Source of the DNA: Pseudorhodoferax sp. Leaf267
GTDB lineage: Bacteria; Pseudomonadota; Gammaproteobacteria; Burkholderiales; Burkholderiaceae_C
Length of the DNA stretch: 64,000 nt
Assembly (NCBI RefSeq): GCF_001422405.1
Contig: NZ_LMMV01000002.1
Span: 1 to 64,000, forward strand
Direction: 5' to 3'
Made by a program: the position numbers and the translations under genes. The notes below the pieces were generated by a model. It made no database searches and had not been told where the DNA came from. It saw only the letters and a program-made list of their open reading frames with translations. This document shows, piece after piece, positions 18,630-27,442 of this stretch (positions are counted from its first letter, which is position 1; each line of letters opens with the position of its first letter).

Positions 18630-21149
18630 TTGAATCAATCCTTTCTTTCCCTGGGGTGGCGCACCTTGTGGCGCGACCTGCGTTCGGGCGAACTGCGCCT
18701 GTTGCTCGTCGCCGTCACGCTGGCCGTGGCCGCGCTGACGGCCGTGGGCTTCTTCGCGGACCGCTTGCAGGGCGGCCTGCAGCGCGACGCGCGCCAGCTG
18801 ATCGGCGGCGACGCCGTGGTCGCCAGCGACAACCCACCGCCGGCCTCGTTCGAGGAACAGGCGCGCAGCCTGGGCTTGCAGACCGTGTCCACGCTGGGCT
18901 TTCCCACCATGGGCCGGGCCGGCGACGCCCAGGGCGGTGCCAGCCGCCTGGTGGCGCTGAAGGCCGTGCCCGTGGGCTACCCGCTGCGCGGCAGCCTCAA
19001 GGTGGCGCAGCAGCCGGGCGAGGAGGGCGGCCCCACGCGCGACATTCCCGCGCCGGGCGAGGCCTGGGTCGATGCGCCGCTGCTGCCGGCGCTGAACCTG
19101 CGGATGGGCGATGCGCTGCTGCTGGGCGACAGCAGCTTTCGCGTCACGCGGATCATCGTGATCGAGCCGGACCGCGGCGGCGGCTTCATGAGCTTTGCGC
19201 CGCGCGTGATGGTCAACGCGGCCGACTTGCCCGCCACGCACCTGGTGCAGCCGGCCAGCCGGATCACCTACCGCTTCGCCGTGGCCGGTGATGAGCCTTC
19301 TGTGCAGCGCTTCACGCGCTGGGCCGACGAGCAGATCAAGAAGCCCGAGGTGCGCGGCCTGCGGATCGAGTCCATCGAAAGCGGCCGGCCCGAGATGCGC
19401 CAGACGCTGGACCGGGCCGAGAAATTCCTGAGTCTGGTGGCGCTGCTGTCGGCGTTGCTCTCTGCGGTGGCCGTGGCGCTGGCCGCGCGTGCCTTCGCCT
19501 CCAAGCACCTGGACGACTGCGCCATGCTGCGCGTGCTGGGCCTGTCGCAACGCACGATTGCGCTTTCTTACAGCTTCGAGTTCGCGCTGGTCGGCCTGTT
19601 CGCCAGCCTGCTGGGCGTGGCCGTCGGCTTCGGCGTGCATTACGTGTTCGTGCTGCTGCTGGCCGGCCTGGTCGAGGCCACGCTGCCGGCCGCCACGTTG
19701 TGGCCCGTGGTCTACGGCGTAGGCATCGGGCTCACGCTGCTGTTCGCCTTCGGCCTGCCGCCCGTGCTGCAGCTGGCCAAGGTGCCGCCGCTGCGCGTGA
19801 TCCGGCGCGACGTGGGGCAGTTGAAGCCCGCCTCCATCGCCGTGCTGGCGCTGGGCGTGGCGGGTTTTGCGGGCCTGCTGCTGGCCGTCAGCAGCGACCT
19901 CAAGATGGGCGCCATCGCGGTCGGCGGCTTCGCAGGCGCGGTGCTGGTCTTCGCTGCGCTGTCGTGGGTGGCGGTGCGCGTGCTGCGTGCCAGCGTCAAC
20001 GAGAGCACGGCGCCGCGCTGGCTGGTGCTGGCCACGCGGCAGGTGTCGGCGCGGCCGGCCTACACCGTGGTGCAGGTCAGCGCGCTGTCGGTCGGCCTGC
20101 TGGCGCTGGTGCTGCTGGTGCTGCTGCGCACCGACCTGATCGGCGCCTGGCGCCAGGCCACGCCGCCCGATGCCCCCAACCGCTTCGTCATCAATATCCT
20201 GCCCGAGCAGGGCGACGCCTTCCGCAAGACGCTGAAGGAAGCCGGCGTCACCAGGTACGACTGGTACCCCATGTTCCGCGGCCGCCTGGTCGCCGTGAAC
20301 GACAAGCCCGTTAGCCCGGCCGACTACGTGGACGAGCGCGCCCAGCGCCTGATCGACCGCGAGTTCAACCTCTCGCATGCCGGCGAGCGGCCACCGCACA
20401 ACGAGCTGGTGGGCGGCCGCTGGACGCCCGAGGAGCAAGGCGCCGTAAGCGTGGAGGAGGGCATCGCCGTCACGCTGGGCTTGAAGCTCGGCGACAGCCT
20501 GCGCTTCGACATCGGCGGCGTGACCTCGGACGCGCGCATCACCTCGCTGCGCAAGGTGGACTGGGGCTCGCTGCACGCCAACTTCTTCGTGATGTACCCC
20601 GTGAGCGCCATGCCCGACGTGCCCATCACCTACCTGGCCGCCTACCGCGCGCCCGAGGCAGCCGGCTTCGACAACGCACTGGTGCGCACTTACCCCAACG
20701 TGACCAATGTGGACATGAGCACCGCGCTGGCCCAGGTGCAGCGCGTGCTGGACCAGGTGGTGCGCGCGGTGGAGTTCCTGTTCGGCTTCACGCTGGCGGC
20801 CGGCCTGGTGGTGCTGTTCGCCGCCATCACCGCCACGCGCGAGGAGCGCGCGCGCGAGTTCGCCATCATGCGCGCCGTGGGCGCCAGCAGCGTGCTGCTG
20901 CGCCAGGTGCAGCGCGCCGAGCTGGCCGGCGTGGGCGTGCTGGCCGGTCTGCTGGCCACCCTGGTGGCGATGGCTGTGGGCTGGGCGCTGGCGCGCTACG
21001 TGTTCGAGTTCGCCTGGTCCGGCTCGTTGTGGGTGCCGCTGCTCGGTGCCATCGCGGGTGCCGTGTTGGCGCTGGGCGCGGGCTGGTGGGGGCTGCGCGA
21101 CGTGCTGCGCCGGCCGGTGGTGGACACCTTGCGCAGGGCGGCGGCATGA
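18630..21149 (+). CDS. ABC transporter permease, FtsX/MacB fold (YbbP-like)
   Basis: An 839-residue membrane protein with an N-terminal membrane segment, a large periplasmic domain, and two FtsX-like permease blocks (about residues 255-450 and 700-830). This is the YbbP-type ten-helix layout. The C-terminal block ERAREFAIMRAVGASSVLL is the typical coupling-helix region. Such proteins work with a YbbA/LolD-like ATPase in lipid or lipoprotein handling, or with an esterase (TesA) encoded nearby. Here neither an ATPase nor tesA is adjacent, so the partner must be encoded elsewhere. The start is TTG 18630. Confidence 0.88.
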   Translation: MNQSFLSLGWRTLWRDLRSGELRLLLVAVTLAVAALTAVGFFADRLQGGLQRDARQLIGGDAVVASDNPPPASFEEQARSLGLQTVSTLGFPTMGRAGDAQGGASRLVALKAVPVGYPLRGSLKVAQQPGEEGGPTRDIPAPGEAWVDAPLLPALNLRMGDALLLGDSSFRVTRIIVIEPDRGGGFMSFAPRVMVNAADLPATHLVQPASRITYRFAVAGDEPSVQRFTRWADEQIKKPEVRGLRIESIESGRPEMRQTLDRAEKFLSLVALLSALLSAVAVALAARAFASKHLDDCAMLRVLGLSQRTIALSYSFEFALVGLFASLLGVAVGFGVHYVFVLLLAGLVEATLPAATLWPVVYGVGIGLTLLFAFGLPPVLQLAKVPPLRVIRRDVGQLKPASIAVLALGVAGFAGLLLAVSSDLKMGAIAVGGFAGAVLVFAALSWVAVRVLRASVNESTAPRWLVLATRQVSARPAYTVVQVSALSVGLLALVLLVLLRTDLIGAWRQATPPDAPNRFVINILPEQGDAFRKTLKEAGVTRYDWYPMFRGRLVAVNDKPVSPADYVDERAQRLIDREFNLSHAGERPPHNELVGGRWTPEEQGAVSVEEGIAVTLGLKLGDSLRFDIGGVTSDARITSLRKVDWGSLHANFFVMYPVSAMPDVPITYLAAYRAPEAAGFDNALVRTYPNVTNVDMSTALAQVQRVLDQVVRAVEFLFGFTLAAGLVVLFAAITATREERAREFAIMRAVGASSVLLRQVQRAELAGVGVLAGLLATLVAMAVGWALARYVFEFAWSGSLWVPLLGAIAGAVLALGAGWWGLRDVLRRPVVDTLRRAAA

Positions 21150-21214
21150 CCCCCACGCGCATCGCTGCCCCCCAAAAGGGCGCTCAATGCCTTCGGGCGG
21201 CCGGGCGGCATTGA
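21150..21214. repeat. Dispersed intergenic palindromic element, copy A
   Basis: This element fills the whole gap between the permease stop and the globin start. It shares with copy B (34497-34570) the order CCCCCACG, CTGCCCCCCAA, GGGCGCTCA, TTCGGGCGGCCGGGCG. Its outer hairpin pairs TCAATGCC (21184-21191) with GGCATTGA (21207-21214), ending one base before the globin ATG. Copy B has the opposite central base pair. Confidence 0.75.
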
Positions 21215-21215
21215 C

Positions 21216-21620
21216 ATGAAGATCGAAGAGAAACCGGCATTCGCCACCCCCTTCGAATGGATCGGTGGTGAGCCCAAGGTGCGCGCGTTGGTCGACCGCT
21301 TCTACGACCTCATGGACCTGGAGCCCGGCTACACCAATTTGCGCGCCGCGCACGGCGACACGCTGGACAACGCGCGCCAGCGGCTGTTTTGGTTCCTGTG
21401 CGGCTGGCTGGGTGGCCCGTCTTACTACACCGACCAGTTCGGCCACCCGCGCCTGCGCGCGCGCCACATGCCGTTTTCCATCGGGATCCTGGAGCGCGAC
21501 CAATGGCTGGCCTGCATGGACCAGGCGATGGGCGAGACCGGCGTGCCCGAGGACCTGCGCACGCGGCTCAAGGACAGCTTTTTCCAGACCGCGGACTGGA
21601 TGCGCAACAAGGGCGCCTAG
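21216..21620 (+). CDS. Group II truncated haemoglobin
   Basis: A 134-residue trHb2 globin. It has TyrB10 (Y30 in RFYDLM), the proximal His F8 (H84 in RARHMPF) and TrpG8 (W97 in ERDQWLACM), all diagnostic for group II. These proteins bind O2 or NO and are thought to act in oxygen or nitric-oxide chemistry in the cytoplasm. It follows the ABC permease through a 66-base gap filled by a dispersed repeat. Its stop overlaps the convergent LysR stop by four bases. Confidence 0.92.
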   Translation: MKIEEKPAFATPFEWIGGEPKVRALVDRFYDLMDLEPGYTNLRAAHGDTLDNARQRLFWFLCGWLGGPSYYTDQFGHPRLRARHMPFSIGILERDQWLACMDQAMGETGVPEDLRTRLKDSFFQTADWMRNKGA

Positions 21621-22549
21621 GCGCCGCGTTCCAGCAGCAACGCGCGAAACTGCTGCGCCGCGGGCGACAGCGGTCGCTCGCGCGGCACGATGACGTCGAT
21701 GGCCGGCAGCCGGATCGGCAAGGTGATCGGCGCCGCGCGCAGCGCGCCCAGCCTGGCGTAGTGCGCGGCCAGCGACGCCGGCATCAGGGCCGCCATGTCC
21801 GAGCTGGCGACCAGGGCGGTGGTGACGGTGGTGGACGCCGTCTCGATGTAGTCCAGCCGCTGGTGCACGCCCACCTCGCGCAATGCCGCCTCCAGCCGGC
21901 CGCGCTGCGGCGAGCCGGCCGGCTGCAGCACCCAGGACCAGTCGCCGAGCTCGTGCAGCTGCAGGCGCTTGCGTGCGAACGCCGGGTGGCCCTTGCGCAC
22001 CACCACCTGCATCGCCTCTTCGAGCAGCGGCGTGATGGCGAATTGCTCTTCGCTGAAGCCCTCGGTCAGCCGGCCGAGCACCAGGTCCACATCGCCGCGC
22101 GCCAGCTGCGCCAGCACCATGTCGCTGGTGTCCACGGCCACGGCCAGTGCCACCTGGGGGTGGCGGCGCCGGTACTCCAGCAGGGCCGGCGCCAGCAGCG
22201 CGGGCACGGCGCCGGGCACGGCGGCCAGCCGCAACGCGCCGGACAAGCCGGAACGCAGCGCGCCCATCTCCTCGCGCACTGCGCCGAAGTCGGTGAGCAC
22301 GCGGCGGGCGTAGCGGATCAGCACCTCGCCGGCCGGCGTGGGCCGCATGCCGCGCGCCAGCCGGTCGAACAGCTTCTCGCCCAGCGATTCCTCCAGCTGC
22401 AGCAGCAGCTTGGTGGCGGCCGGCTGCGTGACGTTCATGGCGGCCGCGGCACGGCCGAGGTGGCGCTCCGCATCCAGTGTGGCCAGCAGCAGCAACTGGC
22501 GCGGGCGCACGCGCAGCAGCAGGGCCTGGTCGGTGAGGATGTCTGTCAT
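21617..22549 (-). CDS. LysR-family transcriptional regulator
   Basis: A 310-residue LTTR with N-terminal winged HTH (LGRAAAAMNVTQPAATKLLL, LEESLGEKLFDRLARGMRPT) and a C-terminal periplasmic-binding-protein-like inducer domain. It is divergent from a Bug-PdxA-MFS gene set, the classic arrangement for a local activator. ATG 22549 is preferred over a TTG at 22555. A GGATT-N11-AATCC box lies in the divergent promoter region. Confidence 0.92.
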   Translation of the reverse strand: MTDILTDQALLLRVRPRQLLLLATLDAERHLGRAAAAMNVTQPAATKLLLQLEESLGEKLFDRLARGMRPTPAGEVLIRYARRVLTDFGAVREEMGALRSGLSGALRLAAVPGAVPALLAPALLEYRRRHPQVALAVAVDTSDMVLAQLARGDVDLVLGRLTEGFSEEQFAITPLLEEAMQVVVRKGHPAFARKRLQLHELGDWSWVLQPAGSPQRGRLEAALREVGVHQRLDYIETASTTVTTALVASSDMAALMPASLAAHYARLGALRAAPITLPIRLPAIDVIVPRERPLSPAAQQFRALLLERGA

Positions 22550-22585
22550 ATCCAAAAGGTGATGGATTGTTCGGCAAGCGCGATT

Positions 22586-22606
22586 GGATTGATGCGGCGG
22601 AAATCC
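22586..22606. promoter_or_regulatory. LysR-type binding box (T-N11-A)
   Basis: GGATT (22586-22590) and AATCC (22602-22606) form a perfect 5-bp inverted repeat around an 11-base spacer, the textbook T-N11-A geometry of LysR activators. It sits between the divergent LysR (start 22549) and Bug (start 22641) genes. Confidence 0.6.
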
Positions 22607-22640
22607 CTAGGCTCGGGCCATCACGATAAGGAGACAAGCG

Positions 22641-23618
22641 ATGCCCCACATCCACCCGACCCGGCGCAGCGCGCTAGCCGCGCTGGCCCTCATGGGCTTG
22701 GGCGCGCCCGCGCTGGCCCAGGGCTTTCCCGACAAGCCGCTGCGCATCCTGGTCGGCGCCTCGCCAGGCGGCGGGACCGACATCCTGGCGCGCGTGCTGG
22801 CCGACAAGCTGGCGCCCGCGCTCAAGCAGTCGGTGGTCGTGGAGAACCGGCCCGGCGCCTCCAACACCATCGCGGCCGAGCTGGCCGCGCGGGCCGCGCC
22901 GGACGGCAGCACGCTGCTGCTGGCCACCAACACGGCGCAGGCCGTGGCGCCGCACATGCTCAAGCTCAAGTACGACCCGCTCAAGGACCTGCAGCCCATC
23001 GGGCTGGTGGCGGTGATGCCCAACGTGCTGGTGGTCGCGAGCAGTGCGCCGTACAGGAGCGTGAAAGAGGTGCAGGCCGCACTGGCCGCCCGGCCCGGCG
23101 AGATGAAGTACGCCTCGTCGGGCATCGGCAGCACACAGCACATCGGCGGCGAGGCCTTCGGGCTGGCCACCGGCACGCGTGCCATCCACGTGCCCTACAA
23201 AGGCAGCGCGCAGGCGCATGTGGACATCATCGGCGGCTCGGTCGACCTGATGTTCGACAGCACTTCGTCGGCCATGACGCAGATCCGCGGCGGCAAGCTG
23301 CGCGCACTGGCCGTGAGCTCGCCCACGCGCTCGCCCGAGATGCCCGACGTGCCCACGCTGGCGGAGCTCGGCATCCAGGGCGCGGACGTGTCGACCTGGT
23401 ACGGCTTGTATGTCACGGCCGGCACGCCGCGCGCGGCCGTGGAGCGGCTGACGGCCGAGCTCACGCACGCGCTGCAACTGCCCGACGTGCAGGCCCGCAT
23501 CAAGGCCCTGGGCGGCGAGCTCGGCACGCTGACCGGCGAGCGCTTCGCCGAGATGAACCGCAACGAATACGAACACTACGGCCGCCTGGTGCGCGGCGCC
23601 AACATCAAGGCGGAGTAG
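22641..23618 (+). CDS. Bug-family tripartite tricarboxylate transporter binding protein
   Basis: A 325-residue periplasmic solute-binding protein with a signal peptide (ALMGLGAPALAQ). It has the Bug hallmarks: FPDKPLRILVGASPGGGTDI near the mature N-terminus, VENRPGASNTIAAE, YASSGIGSTQHI, and HVPYKGSAQAHVDIIGGSVD. Bug proteins bind carboxylates such as citrate, nicotinate or aromatic acids. No TctA/TctB membrane genes are adjacent, as is common for Bug genes. AAGGAG precedes ATG 22641. It is divergent from LysR and upstream of a PdxA-like dehydrogenase. Confidence 0.93.
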   Translation: MPHIHPTRRSALAALALMGLGAPALAQGFPDKPLRILVGASPGGGTDILARVLADKLAPALKQSVVVENRPGASNTIAAELAARAAPDGSTLLLATNTAQAVAPHMLKLKYDPLKDLQPIGLVAVMPNVLVVASSAPYRSVKEVQAALAARPGEMKYASSGIGSTQHIGGEAFGLATGTRAIHVPYKGSAQAHVDIIGGSVDLMFDSTSSAMTQIRGGKLRALAVSSPTRSPEMPDVPTLAELGIQGADVSTWYGLYVTAGTPRAAVERLTAELTHALQLPDVQARIKALGGELGTLTGERFAEMNRNEYEHYGRLVRGANIKAE

Positions 23619-23622
23619 CGGA

Positions 23623-23722
23623 CCACCCCCGTTCGGACTTCTCACTGCGTGTAGAAGTCCCATCCCCCTCGAGGGGGCGCCGCCAGCGGCCTGGCAGAGC
23701 CAGTTCCGTGGCGGCCGCTGGC
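23623..23722. repeat. Dispersed intergenic palindromic element, copy C (variant)
   Basis: This GC-rich intergenic tract has three nested palindromes: GGACTTCT/AGAAGTCC (23635-23642 and 23653-23660), CCCCCTCGAGGGGG (23664-23677) and GCCAGCGGCC/GGCCGCTGGC (23682-23691 and 23713-23722). It starts with CCACCCCCGTTC and has the CACTGC and GGGGGCGC blocks of copies A and B, so it looks like a more distant member of the family. It lies between the Bug and pdxA-like genes and could also end or attenuate transcription. Confidence 0.6.
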
Positions 23723-23806
23723 CTGGCCAGTTCCGCGGCTGCTCGATCCTTGGGTGGCGAGCCTGTTTTTGAAACTGCGCATGCTGCGCTTTGCACGGAG
23801 AACCGA

Positions 23807-24778
23807 ATGAATCTTCCACAACGCCCCCGCATCGCCGTGCTGCTCGGCGACCCCAGTGGCGTCGGCCCCGAGATGGCCGTCAAGCTGCTCGCGCGCGAGC
23901 GCAACCTGGCCGCGGCCGACATCCTGCTGATCGCCGACGCGCATGCGCTGGCCTCGGGCCAGGCGATTGCCGGCGCGCAGGTGGACCTGCAGCGCCTGCG
24001 CCTGCAGCCGTGCAATGCGCTGGCCGGCGCGCCGGAGCTGGGCAGCTCGAACGAAGCCTCGGGCCTGGCCAGCATGCGCGCGCTGGACGCGGCCATCGAC
24101 GCCGTGCGCGCCGGCCAGGCCGACGCCATCCTGTTCGCGCCGCTGAACAAGCATTCGCTGCGCCTGGGCGGGCTCACGCAGGAGGACGAACTGCGCCACC
24201 TGCAGGAGCGCTTCGGCGTGACCGGCTTCACGAGCGAGTTCAACCTGACAGGCGCCCTGTGGACCTCGCGCGTGACTTCGCACATCCCGCTCAAGGACGT
24301 GGCGGCCCACATCACGGGCGAGGGCGTGTGCAGCGCCGTCAAGCTCATCGATGCGGCGTTGCGCGCCAGTGGCGTGGCCAGGCCGCGCATCGCGGTGTCG
24401 GGCCTGAACCCGCATGCCGGCGACGGTGGCTCCATCGGCATGGAGGAGATCGAGGTCATCGCGCCCGCCGTGCAGCGGCTGCAGGCCGAGGGGCTGGACG
24501 CGCGCGGCCCGTTCTCGCCCGACACGGTGTTCATCGGCGCGCGCCGTGGCGATGTGGACGCCGTGGTCTCCATGTACCACGACCAGGGCCAGATCGCGAT
24601 GAAGCTGATGGGCTTCGAAAGGGGTGTGACCTTGCATGGCGGCCTGCCCGTGCCGGTGGCCACGTCTGCCAGCGGCAGCGCCTTCGACATCGCGGGCCGC
24701 GGCATCGCGCAGATCGAGGGCTTGCAGGAGGCTTTCGACCTGTGTGTGCGTATGGCCGGGAGCATGCGTACCGCCTGA
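23807..24778 (+). CDS. PdxA-family 4-phospho-hydroxyacid dehydrogenase (PdxA/PdxA2-like)
   Basis: A 323-residue NAD-dependent dehydrogenase/decarboxylase of the PdxA family. Landmarks are LGDPSGVGPEMAVKLL at the N-terminus, the metal-site histidines in VTSHIPLKDVAAHI and VSMYHDQGQIAMK, SGLNPHAGDGGSIG, and TSASGSAFDIAGRG near the C-terminus. Authentic PdxA makes the pyridoxal precursor; PdxA2-type relatives oxidise D-threonate/D-erythronate 4-phosphate or act in acid catabolism. The setting (LysR, Bug, MFS) favours a catabolic role. No pdxJ or ksgA is next to it. ATG 23807 chosen for family length. Confidence 0.85.
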   Translation: MNLPQRPRIAVLLGDPSGVGPEMAVKLLARERNLAAADILLIADAHALASGQAIAGAQVDLQRLRLQPCNALAGAPELGSSNEASGLASMRALDAAIDAVRAGQADAILFAPLNKHSLRLGGLTQEDELRHLQERFGVTGFTSEFNLTGALWTSRVTSHIPLKDVAAHITGEGVCSAVKLIDAALRASGVARPRIAVSGLNPHAGDGGSIGMEEIEVIAPAVQRLQAEGLDARGPFSPDTVFIGARRGDVDAVVSMYHDQGQIAMKLMGFERGVTLHGGLPVPVATSASGSAFDIAGRGIAQIEGLQEAFDLCVRMAGSMRTA

Positions 24779-24863
24779 GTCGCATCGCAGGAGGCCCGCG
24801 TCGCGCAAGCCGCAGGTGCGGCGCGAGGGTGCCGCTACAGTCGGCGCCCATGGAAGAACACCG

Positions 24864-26054
24864 ATGACCGGCCCCTGGATGACCCTGGCCATCACGCTGG
24901 CCGTGCAGGCCATGGTGTCGATGGCGCTGCTGACCTTGCCGGTCATGGCGCCCGTGGTGGGGCCGGCTCTGGGCGTATCGGCCGCGTTGGTCGGCGTCTA
25001 CGTCGCCATCGTGTATGCCGGCGCCATGGTGGCCAGCCTGGGCGCCGGTGCGGTCGTCGGGCGCTTCGGCGCCATCCGCGTCAGCCAGGCCGGGCTGGTG
25101 GTGTGTGCCGCCGGGCTGGCCTTGTGCGCCGTGCCGCATGTGGCGCCGGTGGCGTTGGGCGCATTCCTGATCGGCCTGGGTTACGGGCCGATCACGCCGG
25201 CCAGCTCGCACCTGCTGAGCCGCAGCACGCCGGCCCATCGCATGTCGCTGGTGTTCTCGATCAAGCAGACCGGTGTGCCGCTCGGTGGTGTGCTGGCCGG
25301 CGCGCTGGTGCCCACCCTGATGCTGTTGGCCACCTAGCAGGGCGCGCTGCTGGTGTCGGCCGCGGCCAACCTGCTGTGCGCCGTGGTCGCCCAGCCGCTG
25401 CGCGCCCAGCTCGATGCCGACCGCAAGAGCGGCATGCCGCTGGCGCTTGGGAACCTGGCGCACCCGATCCGGCTGGTGCTGGGGCATCCGGCGCTGAAGA
25501 TGCTGGCCGCCTGCTCCTTCGTGTTCTCGATCGCGCAGCTGTCGCTGACGACCTACCTCGTCACCTACCTGACCGAGTCGCTGGCCTACGGCCTGGTCGC
25601 TGCCGGGCTGGCGCTGTCGATCGCGCAGTTCGGTGGCGTGGCCGGCCGCATCCTGTGGGGCTGGGTGGCCGACCGCGGCCTGGGCGCGCGGCGCATGCTG
25701 GCCCTGCTGGCCGCGCTCATGGCCTTGAGCAGCGTGGCCACGGCGGTGCTGATGCCCAGCCTGCCAGGCGTCGTGGTGCTGGCCGTGCTGGTGGTGTTCG
25801 GCGCCTCGGCCGTGGGCTGGAATGGTGTGTACTTGGCCGAGGTCGCGCGCCAGGCGCCCAGGGGCCTGGCCAGCGTGGCGACCGGTGGCACGCTGGCCTT
25901 CACCTTTTTCGGTGTGGTGCTGGGGCCGCCGGTGTTCGGCGCGATCTCCAGCCTGTTCCAGAGCTACCGGGCCGGCTATGTGGCCTTGGCCGTGCCCACC
26001 GTGCTGTGCTGCGTGGCGCTGTGGCGCGCGCGCATGGCGCCACCTGGGCCGTGA
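24864..26054 (+). pseudogene. MFS transporter interrupted by an in-frame amber codon
   Basis: One frame from ATG 24864 to 26054 encodes a 12-helix major facilitator of about 396 residues, broken by TAG at 25335-25337 after LVPTLMLLAT. The frame continues without shift (QGALLVSAAANLLCAVVAQP). The TAG is one change from TGG, giving TWQGALL, which fits an MFS loop-to-helix junction. Both halves keep normal transporter sequence: VGRFGAIRVSQAG in the N-half and GRILWGWVADRGLGARRM in the C-half. Either a recent nonsense mutation or a sequencing error. It belongs to the LysR-Bug-PdxA group. A five-codon frame (24850-24867) ends in the ATGA of the start. Confidence 0.85.
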
Positions 26055-26066
26055 GGGCCTGGCGCC

Positions 26067-26702
26067 TCAGGTCGCCATCAGCAGCACCACCAGCGCCCCG
26101 GCGCCGCCTTCGTCCGCGCGGGCCTGCACGAAGGCCATCACCTCGTTCTTCTGGATCAGCCAGGCCTGGACCTTGGACTTCAGCACGGGCACGCGACCCG
26201 GTGAGCCCAGGCCCTTTCCATGCACCACGCGCAGGCAGCGCAGGCCGCGCCGGTGCGCGTCGCGGATGAAGGCCGACAGGGCCTCGCGCGCGTCTTCGCG
26301 GCGCAGGCCGTGCAGGTCGATCTCGCGCTGGATGCTCCACTCGCCCTTGCGGAGCCGACGCGTCACGTCGGCGCCGATGCCGGCGCGCCGGTAGCTCATG
26401 GCGTCGTCGACGTCCAGCAGGGTGGTGACGTCGAACTCGTCGCTGAGGCTTTCGTGCAGCACGCGCTGCTCGTCCAGCTGCTGCTGCACAGGAATGGGTG
26501 GCGGCTGCTCGGCCCCGCTTGGCGCGCGCGCGCTCTGGCGCAAGGGCTGCACCACGCCTGCCGCGCGCGCAAACAGGTTGCGTTCGGCGTCGGCGCGGCG
26601 TTGAGCCTCCAGCAGCCGGGCTTCGCGCAGGGCTGCCTGCTGCCGGCGCTCTGCCAGGTGCTGGCGGATGCCCTGCAGGTCCTGCAGCGAGCCGGCCCTC
26701 AC
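26067..26702 (-). CDS. Smr-domain protein
   Basis: A 211-residue protein with a charged, probably coiled-coil N-terminal region ([19 protein letters not shown]) and a C-terminal Smr domain bearing the [13 protein letters not shown] and [11 protein letters not shown] signatures. Stand-alone Smr proteins such as YdaL and SmrB have nuclease activity on DNA or on colliding-ribosome mRNA. Its start overlaps the radC stop by an ATGA, so the two are co-translated. Confidence 0.9.
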   Translation of the reverse strand: MRAGSLQDLQGIRQHLAERRQQAALREARLLEAQRRADAERNLFARAAGVVQPLRQSARAPSGAEQPPPIPVQQQLDEQRVLHESLSDEFDVTTLLDVDDAMSYRRAGIGADVTRRLRKGEWSIQREIDLHGLRREDAREALSAFIRDAHRRGLRCLRVVHGKGLGSPGRVPVLKSKVQAWLIQKNEVMAFVQARADEGGAGALVVLLMAT

Positions 26703-27385
26703 ATCAGACCCCGTTCCGCGAACGACAGGGCCTGGCCCGGCGCCACGACCACGTGGTCCAGCACCCGCACGTCGATCAGCCCCAGCGCAGCCTTCAGGTT
26801 GTGCGTGAGCGCCTCGTCGGCGCGCGAAGGCTCCACGCTCCCGCTGGGATGGTTGTGCGCCAGCACCACGGCCGCGGCCTGGTGGTGCAGCGCGCGCACC
26901 GCCACCTCGCGTGGGTAGACGCTGGTCTGCGTCAGCGTGCCGCGAAACATTTCTTCGAGCGCCAGCAGGCGGTGTTGCGAGTCCAGGAAGAGCACGGCGA
27001 ATACCTCATGGTGGCGCGCTGCCAGATGCAGCTGCACATAGTGCTTCACGTCATTCGGCGATTGCAGCACGGCGCGTTCGCGCAACTGCTCGGCCAGTGC
27101 GCGGCGCGCCAGCTCCAGCACCGCCACGAGCTCGGCACGCTTGGCCGGGCCCAGGCCCTTGATGCGCGCCAGGTCGGCCGCCGTCGCATGCAGCAGGCCG
27201 GCGACACCGCCGAAGCCCAGCGGCGGCGGCGCCAGCAGCTCACTGGCCATCTGCAGCACGTTCTTGCCCATGATGCCGGTGCGCAGCAGCAGGGCCAGCA
27301 ACTCGGCGTCGGCCAGCGCCTGCGGCCCGCGCGCCAGCAGCTTTTCGCGCGGCTGCGCATCGGCGGGAAGGTCTTTCAGAACCAT
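26699..27385 (-). CDS. radC: RadC/YicR JAB-domain protein
   Basis: A 228-residue RadC-family protein. It has an N-terminal helix-hairpin-helix region ([15 protein letters not shown]) and a C-terminal JAB/MPN metalloprotease-like domain with E144 ([18 protein letters not shown]) and the HNHPSG...D metal motif (H177, H179, D190). The historical DNA-repair role of RadC is doubtful; the metal-binding site suggests a peptidase or deubiquitinase-like fold. It is the first gene of the radC-smr pair and divergent from the FKBP gene. Confidence 0.93.
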   Translation of the reverse strand: MVLKDLPADAQPREKLLARGPQALADAELLALLLRTGIMGKNVLQMASELLAPPPLGFGGVAGLLHATAADLARIKGLGPAKRAELVAVLELARRALAEQLRERAVLQSPNDVKHYVQLHLAARHHEVFAVLFLDSQHRLLALEEMFRGTLTQTSVYPREVAVRALHHQAAAVVLAHNHPSGSVEPSRADEALTHNLKAALGLIDVRVLDHVVVAPGQALSFAERGLM

Positions 27386-27442
27386 GGGGCGGGTCCAGCA
27401 GGCCGGGTTTCTACAATGTCGGCCAGTTTATCGAGACTCCCC

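Noticed and set aside
24850-24867. Five-codon frame overlapping the MFS start (ATGA)
   Set aside because: Too short to support as a leader peptide; may be chance.
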